In this document: in pieces, positions 55,889 through 64,000 of the stretch
Layout of the letters: each line of letters opens with the position of its first letter
Numbering within the stretch: the first letter of the stretch is position 1
Source of the DNA: an uncultured beta proteobacterium
GTDB taxonomy: Bacteria; Pseudomonadota; Gammaproteobacteria; Burkholderiales; Burkholderiaceae_C
Assembly (NCBI GenBank): GCA_903822205.1
Contig: CAIJOK010000016.1
Coordinates: 1-64,000 of the forward strand
Reading direction: 5' to 3'
Length of the DNA stretch: 64,000 bases
Notes under the pieces: generated by a model
What the model was told of the DNA's origin: nothing
Seen by the model: the letters and a program-made list of their open reading frames with translations, nothing else
Databases searched by the model: none
Made by a program: the position numbers and the translations under genes

Positions 55889-56770
55889 TTATGGGATGAG
55901 GTTGAGCAGATACTGGCCGTAGCTGTTTTTGGCCAGCGGGGCGGCCAGTTTGCCGATCTGGGTGGCATCGATCCACCCGTGGTTGTAAGCGATCTCCTCG
56001 GGGCAGGCCACTTGCAGACCCTGGCGTTTTTGCAGGGTTGCGATAAAGCTGGCCGCGTCCAGCAGGCTGTCGTGGGTGCCGGTGTCCAGCCAGGCATAGC
56101 CCCGACCCATCATCTCAACATGCAACTGGCCCATGCTCAGATAGTGCCGATTGACATCGGTGATCTCAAGCTCGCCGCGTGCCGATGGCGCAATGCCGGC
56201 GGCAATGTCGCACACCAAGCTGTCATAAAAATACAGTCCCGTCACGGCGTAATTGCTTGCAGGGTGGGTGGGCTTTTCTTCGATGCTGATGGCGCGTTGC
56301 TGATCGTCAAAAGCCACCACGCCATAGCGCTCGGGGTCGTTCACATGGTAGGCAAAGACGCTGGCCCCGCTGGAGCGAGCATCGGCGTGGGCCAATTGCC
56401 TGATCAGGTCATGACCATAGAAAATGTTGTCGCCCAGCACCAGCGCACTGGGCTGCCCGGCCACAAAACCCCTGCCGATGATGAAGGCCTGCGCCAAGCC
56501 ATCAGGCGACGGTTGCACGGCGTATTGAATGCTCATACCCCACTGGCTGCCGTCACCCAGCAGGTTGGCAAAACGCGGGGTGTCTGACGGCGTTGAAATG
56601 ACCAGAACCTGACGAACCCCGGCAAGCATCAAGGTACTCAAGGGGTAGTAAATCATGGGCTTGTCATAGACGGGCATGAGTTGTTTGGACACGGCCTGCG
56701 TGACCGGATAAAGCCGGCTGCCTGAGCCTCCGGCCAAAACAATGCCCCGGCGAGTGGTCATGGTGGTCAT
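55889..56770 (-). CDS. rfbA: glucose-1-phosphate thymidylyltransferase
   Basis: Makes dTDP-glucose, first step to dTDP-rhamnose. Motifs: [51 protein letters not shown] and [14 protein letters not shown]. 293 residues. Sits 28 bases after rfbD. Confidence 0.96.
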   Translation of the reverse strand: MTTMTTRRGIVLAGGSGSRLYPVTQAVSKQLMPVYDKPMIYYPLSTLMLAGVRQVLVISTPSDTPRFANLLGDGSQWGMSIQYAVQPSPDGLAQAFIIGRGFVAGQPSALVLGDNIFYGHDLIRQLAHADARSSGASVFAYHVNDPERYGVVAFDDQQRAISIEEKPTHPASNYAVTGLYFYDSLVCDIAAGIAPSARGELEITDVNRHYLSMGQLHVEMMGRGYAWLDTGTHDSLLDAASFIATLQKRQGLQVACPEEIAYNHGWIDATQIGKLAAPLAKNSYGQYLLNLIP

Positions 56771-56798
56771 GGTTGTATGGCTGTTGGGTTAGACAAGG

Positions 56799-57701
56799 CT
56801 AGAGAATCTCAGCCAGCATTCGGCTGACCCCGCCTTGCCAAGGGGGCAGGGTCAAACCAAAGGTGTCTTGCAGCTTTTGGGTATTCAGCCGAGAGTTAAG
56901 CGGGCGACGCGCCGGTGTCACAAACTCACTGCTGGGCACAGGCACGATGTCTTGGGCGGTGATTTTGAGGGCGGGTTGCAGGTGTTGTGCCTGATCCAGC
57001 ACGTATTTGGCATAGTCGTGCCAGGTGGTTTCACCGCCTGCGGCCAGGTGATAAAAACCAGCCAGCGCATCAGCCTCTGCGCCCCTTTGGGTGATCTGCC
57101 GGATGGCGTGGGCCGTCACATCAGCGATCAGATCGGCCCCTGTGGGGGCACCAAACTGGTCGCAGACCACCTTGAGCTGATCGCGCTCCTGGCCCAGCCG
57201 CAGCATGGTCTTGGCAAAGTTACTGCCTCGTGCGGCATAGACCCAACTGGTTCTGAAAATCAAATGCCGGTGGCAAGTCCACGACGACAGGCGCTCACCG
57301 GACAGCTTGCCTGCACCGTATTGATTGACGGGGCAAGGGGTGTCGTCCTCGGTCCAGGGGGTATCGCCCTGGCCATGAAAGACATAGTCCGTGCTGAAAT
57401 GCACCATCCACGCGCCGATGTGCCGTGCCCCCACGGCGATGGCCTCGGCCCCCAGGGCGTTGACGGCAAAGGCCAGGTTGTAGTCGGCTTCGGCGGCATC
57501 GACGGCGGTGTAAGCGGCAGCATTGACAACAACGTCGGGTTTTTGGTCCCATATAAACCGAGAGACCTGTTCAGGGTAGGTCAGATCACCCACGTGATCC
57601 GGACTGTGGCGGTCAAGAGCGGTGACATCGCCCAGCGGGGCCAGGCTGCGTTGAAGCTCCCAACCCACCTGACCGTTTTTGCCATACAAGAAAATTTTCA
57701 A
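56799..57701 (-). CDS. rfbD: dTDP-4-dehydrorhamnose reductase
   Basis: Last step of dTDP-L-rhamnose synthesis. NADPH-binding GKNGQVGWELQRSL, VVNAAAYTAVDAAEADYNLA, STDYVFHGQGDTPWTEDD and YGAGKLSGE (catalytic Tyr/Lys). 300 residues; GGAGG lies eight bases before the ATG. rfbB, the dehydratase usually heading this cluster, is not in the window. Confidence 0.95.
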   Translation of the reverse strand: MKIFLYGKNGQVGWELQRSLAPLGDVTALDRHSPDHVGDLTYPEQVSRFIWDQKPDVVVNAAAYTAVDAAEADYNLAFAVNALGAEAIAVGARHIGAWMVHFSTDYVFHGQGDTPWTEDDTPCPVNQYGAGKLSGERLSSWTCHRHLIFRTSWVYAARGSNFAKTMLRLGQERDQLKVVCDQFGAPTGADLIADVTAHAIRQITQRGAEADALAGFYHLAAGGETTWHDYAKYVLDQAQHLQPALKITAQDIVPVPSSEFVTPARRPLNSRLNTQKLQDTFGLTLPPWQGGVSRMLAEIL

Positions 57702-57802
57702 AATGTGCCTCCAAAATGGGGTGATCCAGGCGGCCCGCTGGGCTTGTGTGGGGTGATGAAAGCAGGGGGGGCTGCGACGATCTTGATGAGCTTGAAAAAA
57801 CG

Positions 57803-58672
57803 CTACCTGCGCGTGGCAGCAGACGCGCTGGATGTTGCTCTGGGCTGGGTGATCAGGGCATCTTCAAGCTTGCCTGCCAACTGCGCAATGGCCAAGGATG
57901 CAGGGCAGCCCGGCATGTTTTGTACCAACAACTGGCGACGCATGATGGCCTGGCGCACAGAAGGGTCGGACGGAACGTCGCCCTGGTGAATCAAACGCAC
58001 TTTGTGGCCAGGTTTGGACACCACAAAGCGGTCCAGCACCTGTTGCAACTGTGTGGTGATCGCACGGCCATCGCCCATGCGGGCCGTTTGATTGACCACG
58101 ACGCGTATGATTTGACGGCTTTGCTCACCCACCAGCACCTTGATGGTGGCGTAGGCATCGGTGAGCGACGTAGGCTCAGGTGTGGCCACGACCAAAACCT
58201 CGGATGCCAGCGACACCGCAAACAAGACCACGTCAGAAATGCCAGCACCGGTGTCGAGCAACACGATGTCGTAATGCGGTAGCAGACCGGTGATGATGCG
58301 CAAAAAATCCTCGCGCACATTGGGGGTTAGCCGTGAATACTCCACCATGCCTGAACCCGCCAACAGCACCGCAAAGCCGCCCGCAGTGCGGACGATGGCC
58401 TCTTCAAGCTGGGCCTTGCCGGTAAAAACATCATGAAGGGTGATTTTGGGGTAAAGGTTGAGCACCACGTCCAAATTGGCCAAGCCCAGGTCCGCGTCCA
58501 GAACCAAAACCTTCAAGCCTCGTTTGGCCAAGGCCGCCGCCAGATTGGCAGACAAAAAGGTCTTGCCTACGCCGCCCTTGCCGCTGGTGACAGCCAAAAC
58601 TTTGCCCAGGGGTTTTAGCGGTATCAAGCCAGATACCGGCTCTGCTGCGGTTTCGTTCACGACATCGCTCAT
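57803..58672 (-). CDS. MinD/ParA-family ATPase, FlhG-like
   Basis: Deviant Walker A motif SGKGGVGKTFLSANLAAALA, DADLGLANLDVVLNLYP and DTGAGISDVVLFAVSLASEV. Membrane-targeting helix is not obvious. 289 residues. FlhG/FleN-type proteins set flagellar number and have the same DADLGLANLDV signature, but no flagellar genes are near. Coupled to the upstream GGDEF gene (start 1 base after its stop), so it may instead regulate c-di-GMP output or polar localisation. Confidence 0.85.
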   Translation of the reverse strand: MSDVVNETAAEPVSGLIPLKPLGKVLAVTSGKGGVGKTFLSANLAAALAKRGLKVLVLDADLGLANLDVVLNLYPKITLHDVFTGKAQLEEAIVRTAGGFAVLLAGSGMVEYSRLTPNVREDFLRIITGLLPHYDIVLLDTGAGISDVVLFAVSLASEVLVVATPEPTSLTDAYATIKVLVGEQSRQIIRVVVNQTARMGDGRAITTQLQQVLDRFVVSKPGHKVRLIHQGDVPSDPSVRQAIMRRQLLVQNMPGCPASLAIAQLAGKLEDALITQPRATSSASAATRR

Positions 58673-58673
58673 T

Positions 58674-59480
58674 TCAGTTCACCCCACTCAATGTGCTGCC
58701 AGATGAACCAACTGAACCGACAGAACCACCCTTTGGCAAACTCTCGGTCCAGGCTGCATCGTCCATGTCGAGCGAGGCAAACAAGAGACTTTTTTCTTCG
58801 GGGCTGACCGACATAACCGGTTGGGCTTCAATGCAGACGCGATTGCGGCCTTCTTTTTTGGCCTGATAAAGCTCAATGTCTGCACGATCAAGCCATAGCT
58901 CAGGGGTAGAACGCACCCACCTAGGGGCGTAGGCTCCCCCAACGCTGACCGTGACACTGAGCGTCTGCTTGGGGGCAATGGGGACGGCCAATACACTGAT
59001 CGACTGGCGCAGGCGCTCAGCCACTTGCAGTCCATAACAGCCTTGGCAGTTAGGCAAAATGATGACAAACTCTTCGCCGCCAAAGCGGGCCAGCGTGTCG
59101 ATCGGACGGATGCAGCTGGCCAAAGTATGGGCCACTGCCTGTAGCACAAGATCACCCACAGGATGCCCGTGGGTGTCGTTGACGATTTTGAAATGGTCGA
59201 TGTCCAGCATCAACAGCAGCGCGGGTTCGCCAGATCGGGTGACGACCTCGATCTCGCGTGCAAGCACGTTGTTGAAGTAGCGCCGGTTGGCCAGACCCGT
59301 CAAGGGGTCTTGCAAAGACAGTTCGCACAGCTTGTCGATGACGGCCTGTAGGTACAGGCGCACACCACCCTTCACATCGGGAAGTACCTGTTCGCTGTGG
59401 CCCAGCAAGGCACGAGCATCCTCCAGACGCAGATCGCGCAAATCAACCGTTTTGGATGCCGTTTTGGATGTCACAAGCAA
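58674..59480 (-). CDS. GGDEF-domain diguanylate cyclase
   Basis: 268 residues. Cytoplasmic; a short N-terminal helical part (~70 residues) then a GGDEF domain with LLMLDIDHFKIVNDTHGHPV, RFGGEEFVIILPNC and an RxxD inhibitory site (RPID) five residues before. Start at TTG 59480 or GTG 59474 is uncertain. First gene of a pair with the MinD/FlhG-like ATPase. Confidence 0.88.
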   Translation of the reverse strand: MLVTSKTASKTVDLRDLRLEDARALLGHSEQVLPDVKGGVRLYLQAVIDKLCELSLQDPLTGLANRRYFNNVLAREIEVVTRSGEPALLLMLDIDHFKIVNDTHGHPVGDLVLQAVAHTLASCIRPIDTLARFGGEEFVIILPNCQGCYGLQVAERLRQSISVLAVPIAPKQTLSVTVSVGGAYAPRWVRSTPELWLDRADIELYQAKKEGRNRVCIEAQPVMSVSPEEKSLLFASLDMDDAAWTESLPKGGSVGSVGSSGSTLSGVN

Positions 59481-59501
59481 GCCGTGCAGGGGTTAAGCCA
59501 T

Positions 59502-60548
<1,047 letters not shown>

Positions 60549-60701
60549 CTAATAAACACCAAGCGATCAAGCGACCGAGGACCATTGCAACAGCCCCAGA
60601 CGCACCTGAAAGCGCGTGGATTATCCCCATAATCACCAAGCCGTCCCATCAGGCAGCACTGCGGGGGTGGTACACGGCCACACGCTGGCCTGCTCACAGC
60701 C

Positions 60702-62762
60702 TTAGCGTGTGGTCTGCAAAACCTGGCATACCGTGTCTGCGACGCACTCCGGCGTAAAACCAAAATGGGCAAACAGCACCGATGCCGGTGCAGACTCGCC
60801 AAAACTGTCGATACCCACCACGGCGGCGCAGCCGTATTTCCACCAGCCATCCTTCACGCCCATTTCGACCGCGATGCGCGGCACACCGGACGGCAACACC
60901 TGCGACTTGTACACATCATCCTGCCGGTCAAACGTGGTGGTACTGGGCATGGACACCACGCACACGGCGATGTGTTTGGATGCCAGCAGCGACTGCGCCT
61001 GAAGGGCCAGTTGCACTTCAGACCCCGTGGCGATGAGGATCGCTCTGGCAGGCCCCGAAAGCCCCACACGGTCCGGACCGGCCAGAACATAGCCGCCCTT
61101 GCCAATGTTGTCCAAAGCATCTTTGGGGCAATAGCTGAGGGCCTGGCGCGACAACAACAAGGCGGTAGGCCTGTTTCTGTTTTGCTGCAGGGCGACCGTC
61201 CAGGCCACCGTGGTCTCTGCTGCGTCACAGGGCCGCCAGACATCCAGATGGGGGATCAAACGCAAACTGGCCGCATGCTCGATGGGCTGGTGGGTGGGGC
61301 CGTCCTCACCCACGCCAATGCTGTCGTGGGTAAAGACGTGCACCACGCGCAACTGCATCAGGGCCGCCATGCGAAGGGCATTGCGGCTGTAGTCGCAAAA
61401 AGTTAAAAAAGTGCCCCCATAGGGGACAAAACCGCCGTGCAGTGCGATGCCATTCATGATGGCGGCCATGCCAAACTCTCGCACGCCGTAATTGATGTGC
61501 CGGCCACCATTGCTGGCACCCTCAGGGCTAAAGCGCAAGGCGGGTGTGCTGGGTGTTTGGGTCAAATTAGACCCCGACAGGTCTGCCGATCCACCCAAAA
61601 GCTCAGGCAGTTCGGCGGTCAATTGCTCAAGCGCCATCTGACTGGCGCGGCGGCTGGCAACGGACTCTGCCCGTGCGTGGGCGGCGAACAAAGCCTTTGC
61701 GGCCAACGGGTCAAAGTGACTGGGCAAGTCGCCCCTGTACCTTCGCGACAGTTCTTGCGCCAGTGCGGGGTAGGCCTTTTGGTAGTCCGCCAAGCGGTTG
61801 ACCCAAGACTGCTCGGCCTGACGGCCTGCGTCTTTGGCGTTCCACGCGGCGTAGAGGGCATCCGAGATGACAAAAGGCGGGTCAGTCCACCCCAGCTTTT
61901 GACGGGTCAGGGCAACCTCATCGGCCCCTAAAGGCTCGCCGTGGGATTTGGCTGTGCCTGCGCGGTTGGGGCTGCCGTATCCGATGGTGGTCTTGCAGAT
62001 GATCAGCGTAGGCCGGTCGGCAGATTGTTGGGCTGTGGCAATGGCGCTGGCCACCTGCAGGGCATCGTGCCCATCGACAGGCCCCAGCACGTGCCAGCCG
62101 GATGCCACAAAACGCTGCGCGGTGTTGTCGGCAAACCAGGGGGCAAGCTGCCCGTCGATCGAAATGTCGTTGGCATCGTACAAGGCGATCAGCTTGTTCA
62201 GCTTCCAGACACCGGCCAGCGAGATGGCCTCTTGGCTGATGCCCTCCATCAGGCAGCCATCACCCACAAAGGTATAGGTACGATGATCGACCACCTCACA
62301 GCCTTCTCGGTTGAACTCTGCGGCCAATAGCTTTTCAGCCAGGGCCATCCCCACGGCGTTGGCCAGGCCCTGACCCAGGGGGCCGGTCGTGGTCTCAATG
62401 CCAAGGGCCTCAATATGCCGCTCAGGGTGGCCCGGGGTTTGGCTGCCCAACTGACGAAAGTTTTTGATCTCGTCCATCGGCAGGTCGTAGCCCGTCACGT
62501 GCAGCACGGCATACAGCAGCATCGAGGCATGACCATTGCTGAGCACAAAACGGTCGCGGTCAGGCCACATGGGGTTGTCCGGATTGTGTTTGAAGTGCTG
62601 ACCCCAAAGCGCCACAGCCATGTCAGCCATGCCCATCGGCGCACCCGGGTGGCCCGAGGCTGCGGCTTGTACTGCGTCCATGGACAAAACGCGTAGGGCA
62701 TTGGCCATGTCGGTCAGACTGACGGTGACGCTGTTGGGTTGGGCTGTGGGTTGGATTGCCAT
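60702..62762 (-). CDS. tkt: transketolase
   Basis: TPP-dependent two-carbon transfer in the pentose phosphate and Calvin cycles. TPP motif GDGCLMEGISQEAISLAG with later DANDISIDG, ASGHPGAPMGMADMAVALWG, and HDSIGVGEDGPTHQPIEH. 686 residues. Lies 204 bases before gapA. Confidence 0.97.
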   Translation of the reverse strand: MAIQPTAQPNSVTVSLTDMANALRVLSMDAVQAAASGHPGAPMGMADMAVALWGQHFKHNPDNPMWPDRDRFVLSNGHASMLLYAVLHVTGYDLPMDEIKNFRQLGSQTPGHPERHIEALGIETTTGPLGQGLANAVGMALAEKLLAAEFNREGCEVVDHRTYTFVGDGCLMEGISQEAISLAGVWKLNKLIALYDANDISIDGQLAPWFADNTAQRFVASGWHVLGPVDGHDALQVASAIATAQQSADRPTLIICKTTIGYGSPNRAGTAKSHGEPLGADEVALTRQKLGWTDPPFVISDALYAAWNAKDAGRQAEQSWVNRLADYQKAYPALAQELSRRYRGDLPSHFDPLAAKALFAAHARAESVASRRASQMALEQLTAELPELLGGSADLSGSNLTQTPSTPALRFSPEGASNGGRHINYGVREFGMAAIMNGIALHGGFVPYGGTFLTFCDYSRNALRMAALMQLRVVHVFTHDSIGVGEDGPTHQPIEHAASLRLIPHLDVWRPCDAAETTVAWTVALQQNRNRPTALLLSRQALSYCPKDALDNIGKGGYVLAGPDRVGLSGPARAILIATGSEVQLALQAQSLLASKHIAVCVVSMPSTTTFDRQDDVYKSQVLPSGVPRIAVEMGVKDGWWKYGCAAVVGIDSFGESAPASVLFAHFGFTPECVADTVCQVLQTTR

Positions 62763-62777
62763 GTTGAACGATCTGCC

Positions 62778-62811
62778 AAAAGTGCGAAAAGTGCGAAAAG
62801 TGCGAAAAGTG
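62778..62811. repeat. 9-bp tandem repeat (AAAAGTGCG), nearly 4 copies
   Basis: Three full units and a partial fourth lie 15-50 bases upstream of tkt on its promoter side, so copy-number change could alter promoter or ribosome-binding geometry. Confidence 0.85.
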
Positions 62812-62850
62812 ATGAAGGGTAGTCAGTTTATCTGGTCGATAGCCACGTGG

Positions 62851-64000
62851 TCAGGGCTTTGGGGCAGATGTCACCGATGCCGCAGGTTGAATTTGCAGTG
62901 TGCTGCGGGTGTTGGCCGTGACATCGTCAAGGCTCAAGTGTTGGGGCATGTAGCCGCCTACCGCATAGGCCGCCGCCTGATCCTGGTAATGGACATCAAA
63001 CAACACCCCGCTTTGGCCCACGGGGTTGATGCCGGTGGCCTGGTCAGGATTGGCAAAGTCGATCACACGCCGTGTGGACGGGCCATAGGTAACGGCCCAG
63101 GGCGCAGGGCCGATGGGCATGCCTTGGTTGTTGGGTACTTCACGCGTACCAGGCATCTCAAAAGGCCCGACGTTCAGCAACCAGTCCCAGGGTTTTTGGG
63201 CAGCCAGCGGGTGAACGTGGGTTAAGGTATGGGCATGGCCCCAGCCCCAGTCGCTGGGGCTGTTGCCCAAGGTTTGGCGCAGATGGCTCATGGTGGCACG
63301 CCAGGCGATGCGAACGATGTCCTGCCTTGATTCTTCGCGTTTGGTTTTGACGTTGTTCCACCACGGCGAATCTTCGTTGGCCGCCAGTCGCGGCAGTGCC
63401 AAGTCAAGCGCCCGTGTGCTTAACAAGTTGTTGAACTGTTCGTCACCCAATTCATCGGCCATTGCGGCGTGGGCCAGCTCATACAAAAACTGGGTAAATA
63501 CCGTGGGCGGAATGTTGAATGTGGTGTATTGCCCGTCCCATAGCACCAGGCTGTCAAACAGCGAGCGCTCAAGGGGGTCTCTCACCACCTCGCTCAGGTC
63601 CGGGACGAGCGGCTGTAGCACCCGCCAAAAATAGGCGGTCTGGGTGCTGAGTTGTAGCGCCTGGGTGTTTTGGGTGTGCCACAAAATCTCGTCGTTGCCC
63701 AGACGATCTTCCAAAGCCTGACCGCGGTCAAACGGGTTGTAGTAGCCCGGGATAGGCAGTCCGCTGGTGGATGTGGGCTGAAAGTTGGCCGACACAATGT
63801 AGCCCCGCTCAGGGTCTTCGGTCTGGGGGTTGTCCTCAAATCGGTAAAACCCCTGTTTGTCAGACTCTGGTGTGCTGCCGTCCAGAATAAACGCGGGGTT
63901 AACCCCCAGGGGGCGGATGGGCAATTTGGCCGCAGCCCACCAGCCGATGTGGCCAGACTGGCTGGCCCACACCACATTCAGCCCTGGCGCGTGAATGTTC
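62851..64000 (-). CDS. penicillin acylase-family (S45) amidohydrolase, partial
   Basis: C-terminal ~380 residues of an Ntn hydrolase precursor; the start lies beyond the right edge. GLNVVWASQSGHIGWWAAAK, GYIVSANFQ and FDVHYQDQAAAYAVGG resemble S45 beta-chains, and NQGMPIGPAPW and GPSTRRVIDFANPDQATG are typical late motifs. The catalytic Ser after the propeptide is not in view. Homologues cleave amide side chains such as acyl-homoserine lactones or beta-lactam side chains; the substrate is unknown. Confidence 0.85.
   Translation of the reverse strand, partial: NIHAPGLNVVWASQSGHIGWWAAAKLPIRPLGVNPAFILDGSTPESDKQGFYRFEDNPQTEDPERGYIVSANFQPTSTSGLPIPGYYNPFDRGQALEDRLGNDEILWHTQNTQALQLSTQTAYFWRVLQPLVPDLSEVVRDPLERSLFDSLVLWDGQYTTFNIPPTVFTQFLYELAHAAMADELGDEQFNNLLSTRALDLALPRLAANEDSPWWNNVKTKREESRQDIVRIAWRATMSHLRQTLGNSPSDWGWGHAHTLTHVHPLAAQKPWDWLLNVGPFEMPGTREVPNNQGMPIGPAPWAVTYGPSTRRVIDFANPDQATGINPVGQSGVLFDVHYQDQAAAYAVGGYMPQHLSLDDVTANTRSTLQIQPAASVTSAPKP

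Overview
The window looks like a chromosomal segment of a betaproteobacterium, order Burkholderiales, most like Comamonadaceae. Supporting signs are the pilD-coaE-zapD block, a gapA-tkt pair, a proteobacterial-type gshA, a long spc/alpha ribosomal operon ending rpoA-rplQ, and a dispersed intergenic motif (TGATAGC-N6-TGCAA). The assignment rests on reading protein and gene order by eye; no search was run. The sequence is mostly GC-rich, with AT-rich islands at the rpoA-secY end of the ribosomal operon, at a restriction-modification pair and at decayed insertion sequences.

Layout. 1-4924: a REP-like repeat, type IV pilin with a sigma-54 promoter, a 173-bp element with 26-bp inverted ends, then pilD, coaE, zapD, an alkyltransferase-like gene with hexanucleotide repeats, and a small membrane protein. 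4971-9511: a diguanylate cyclase, 5-formyl-THF cyclo-ligase, tRNA-Thr with a terminator, and two dead transposases. 9512-19843: uvrC, a secreted GH8 glucanase, an EnvZ/OmpR pair, a Ser/Thr kinase-HDOD-GAF protein, dsbB and a creatininase-family enzyme. 19826-28808: spc/alpha operon on the minus strand (rplN to rplQ, including the short rpmJ), preceded by five consecutive hairpins. 29241-38560: clpA, a thioredoxin-fold lipoprotein, proA, ilvD, an Old Yellow Enzyme and an acyl-CoA ligase. 38622-40226: a type II restriction-modification pair with an MvaI/BcnI-like nuclease. 40617-42300: gshA and an IS21 remnant.

42327-55150 is the accessory region of most interest. A BaeSR-like two-component system is divergent from a five-gene, translationally coupled operon: exported TPR protein, large PLP-dependent Orn/Lys/Arg-type decarboxylase, ATP-grasp ligase, C45-type Ntn hydrolase/acyltransferase, and a urea-transporter-like channel fused to an M23-like domain. 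A 102-bp block carrying its promoter and leader is duplicated (98/102 identical) about 9.2 kb away, in front of a small cysteine-containing exported protein and an EF-hand protein. This suggests a shared regulon, with a product plausibly derived from a basic amino acid and joined by amide chemistry; the product is unknown. A ParE/RelE-type toxin-antitoxin pair and a REP element lie between the two loci, and a decayed receiver domain follows.

55176-64000: dTDP-rhamnose genes rfbD-rfbA-rfbC, a MinD/FlhG-like ATPase paired with a GGDEF protein, gapA, tkt and the C-terminal part of a penicillin-acylase-family enzyme running off the right edge. Short tandem repeats (6-24 bp units, 2-6 copies) recur throughout, both inside genes and next to them.
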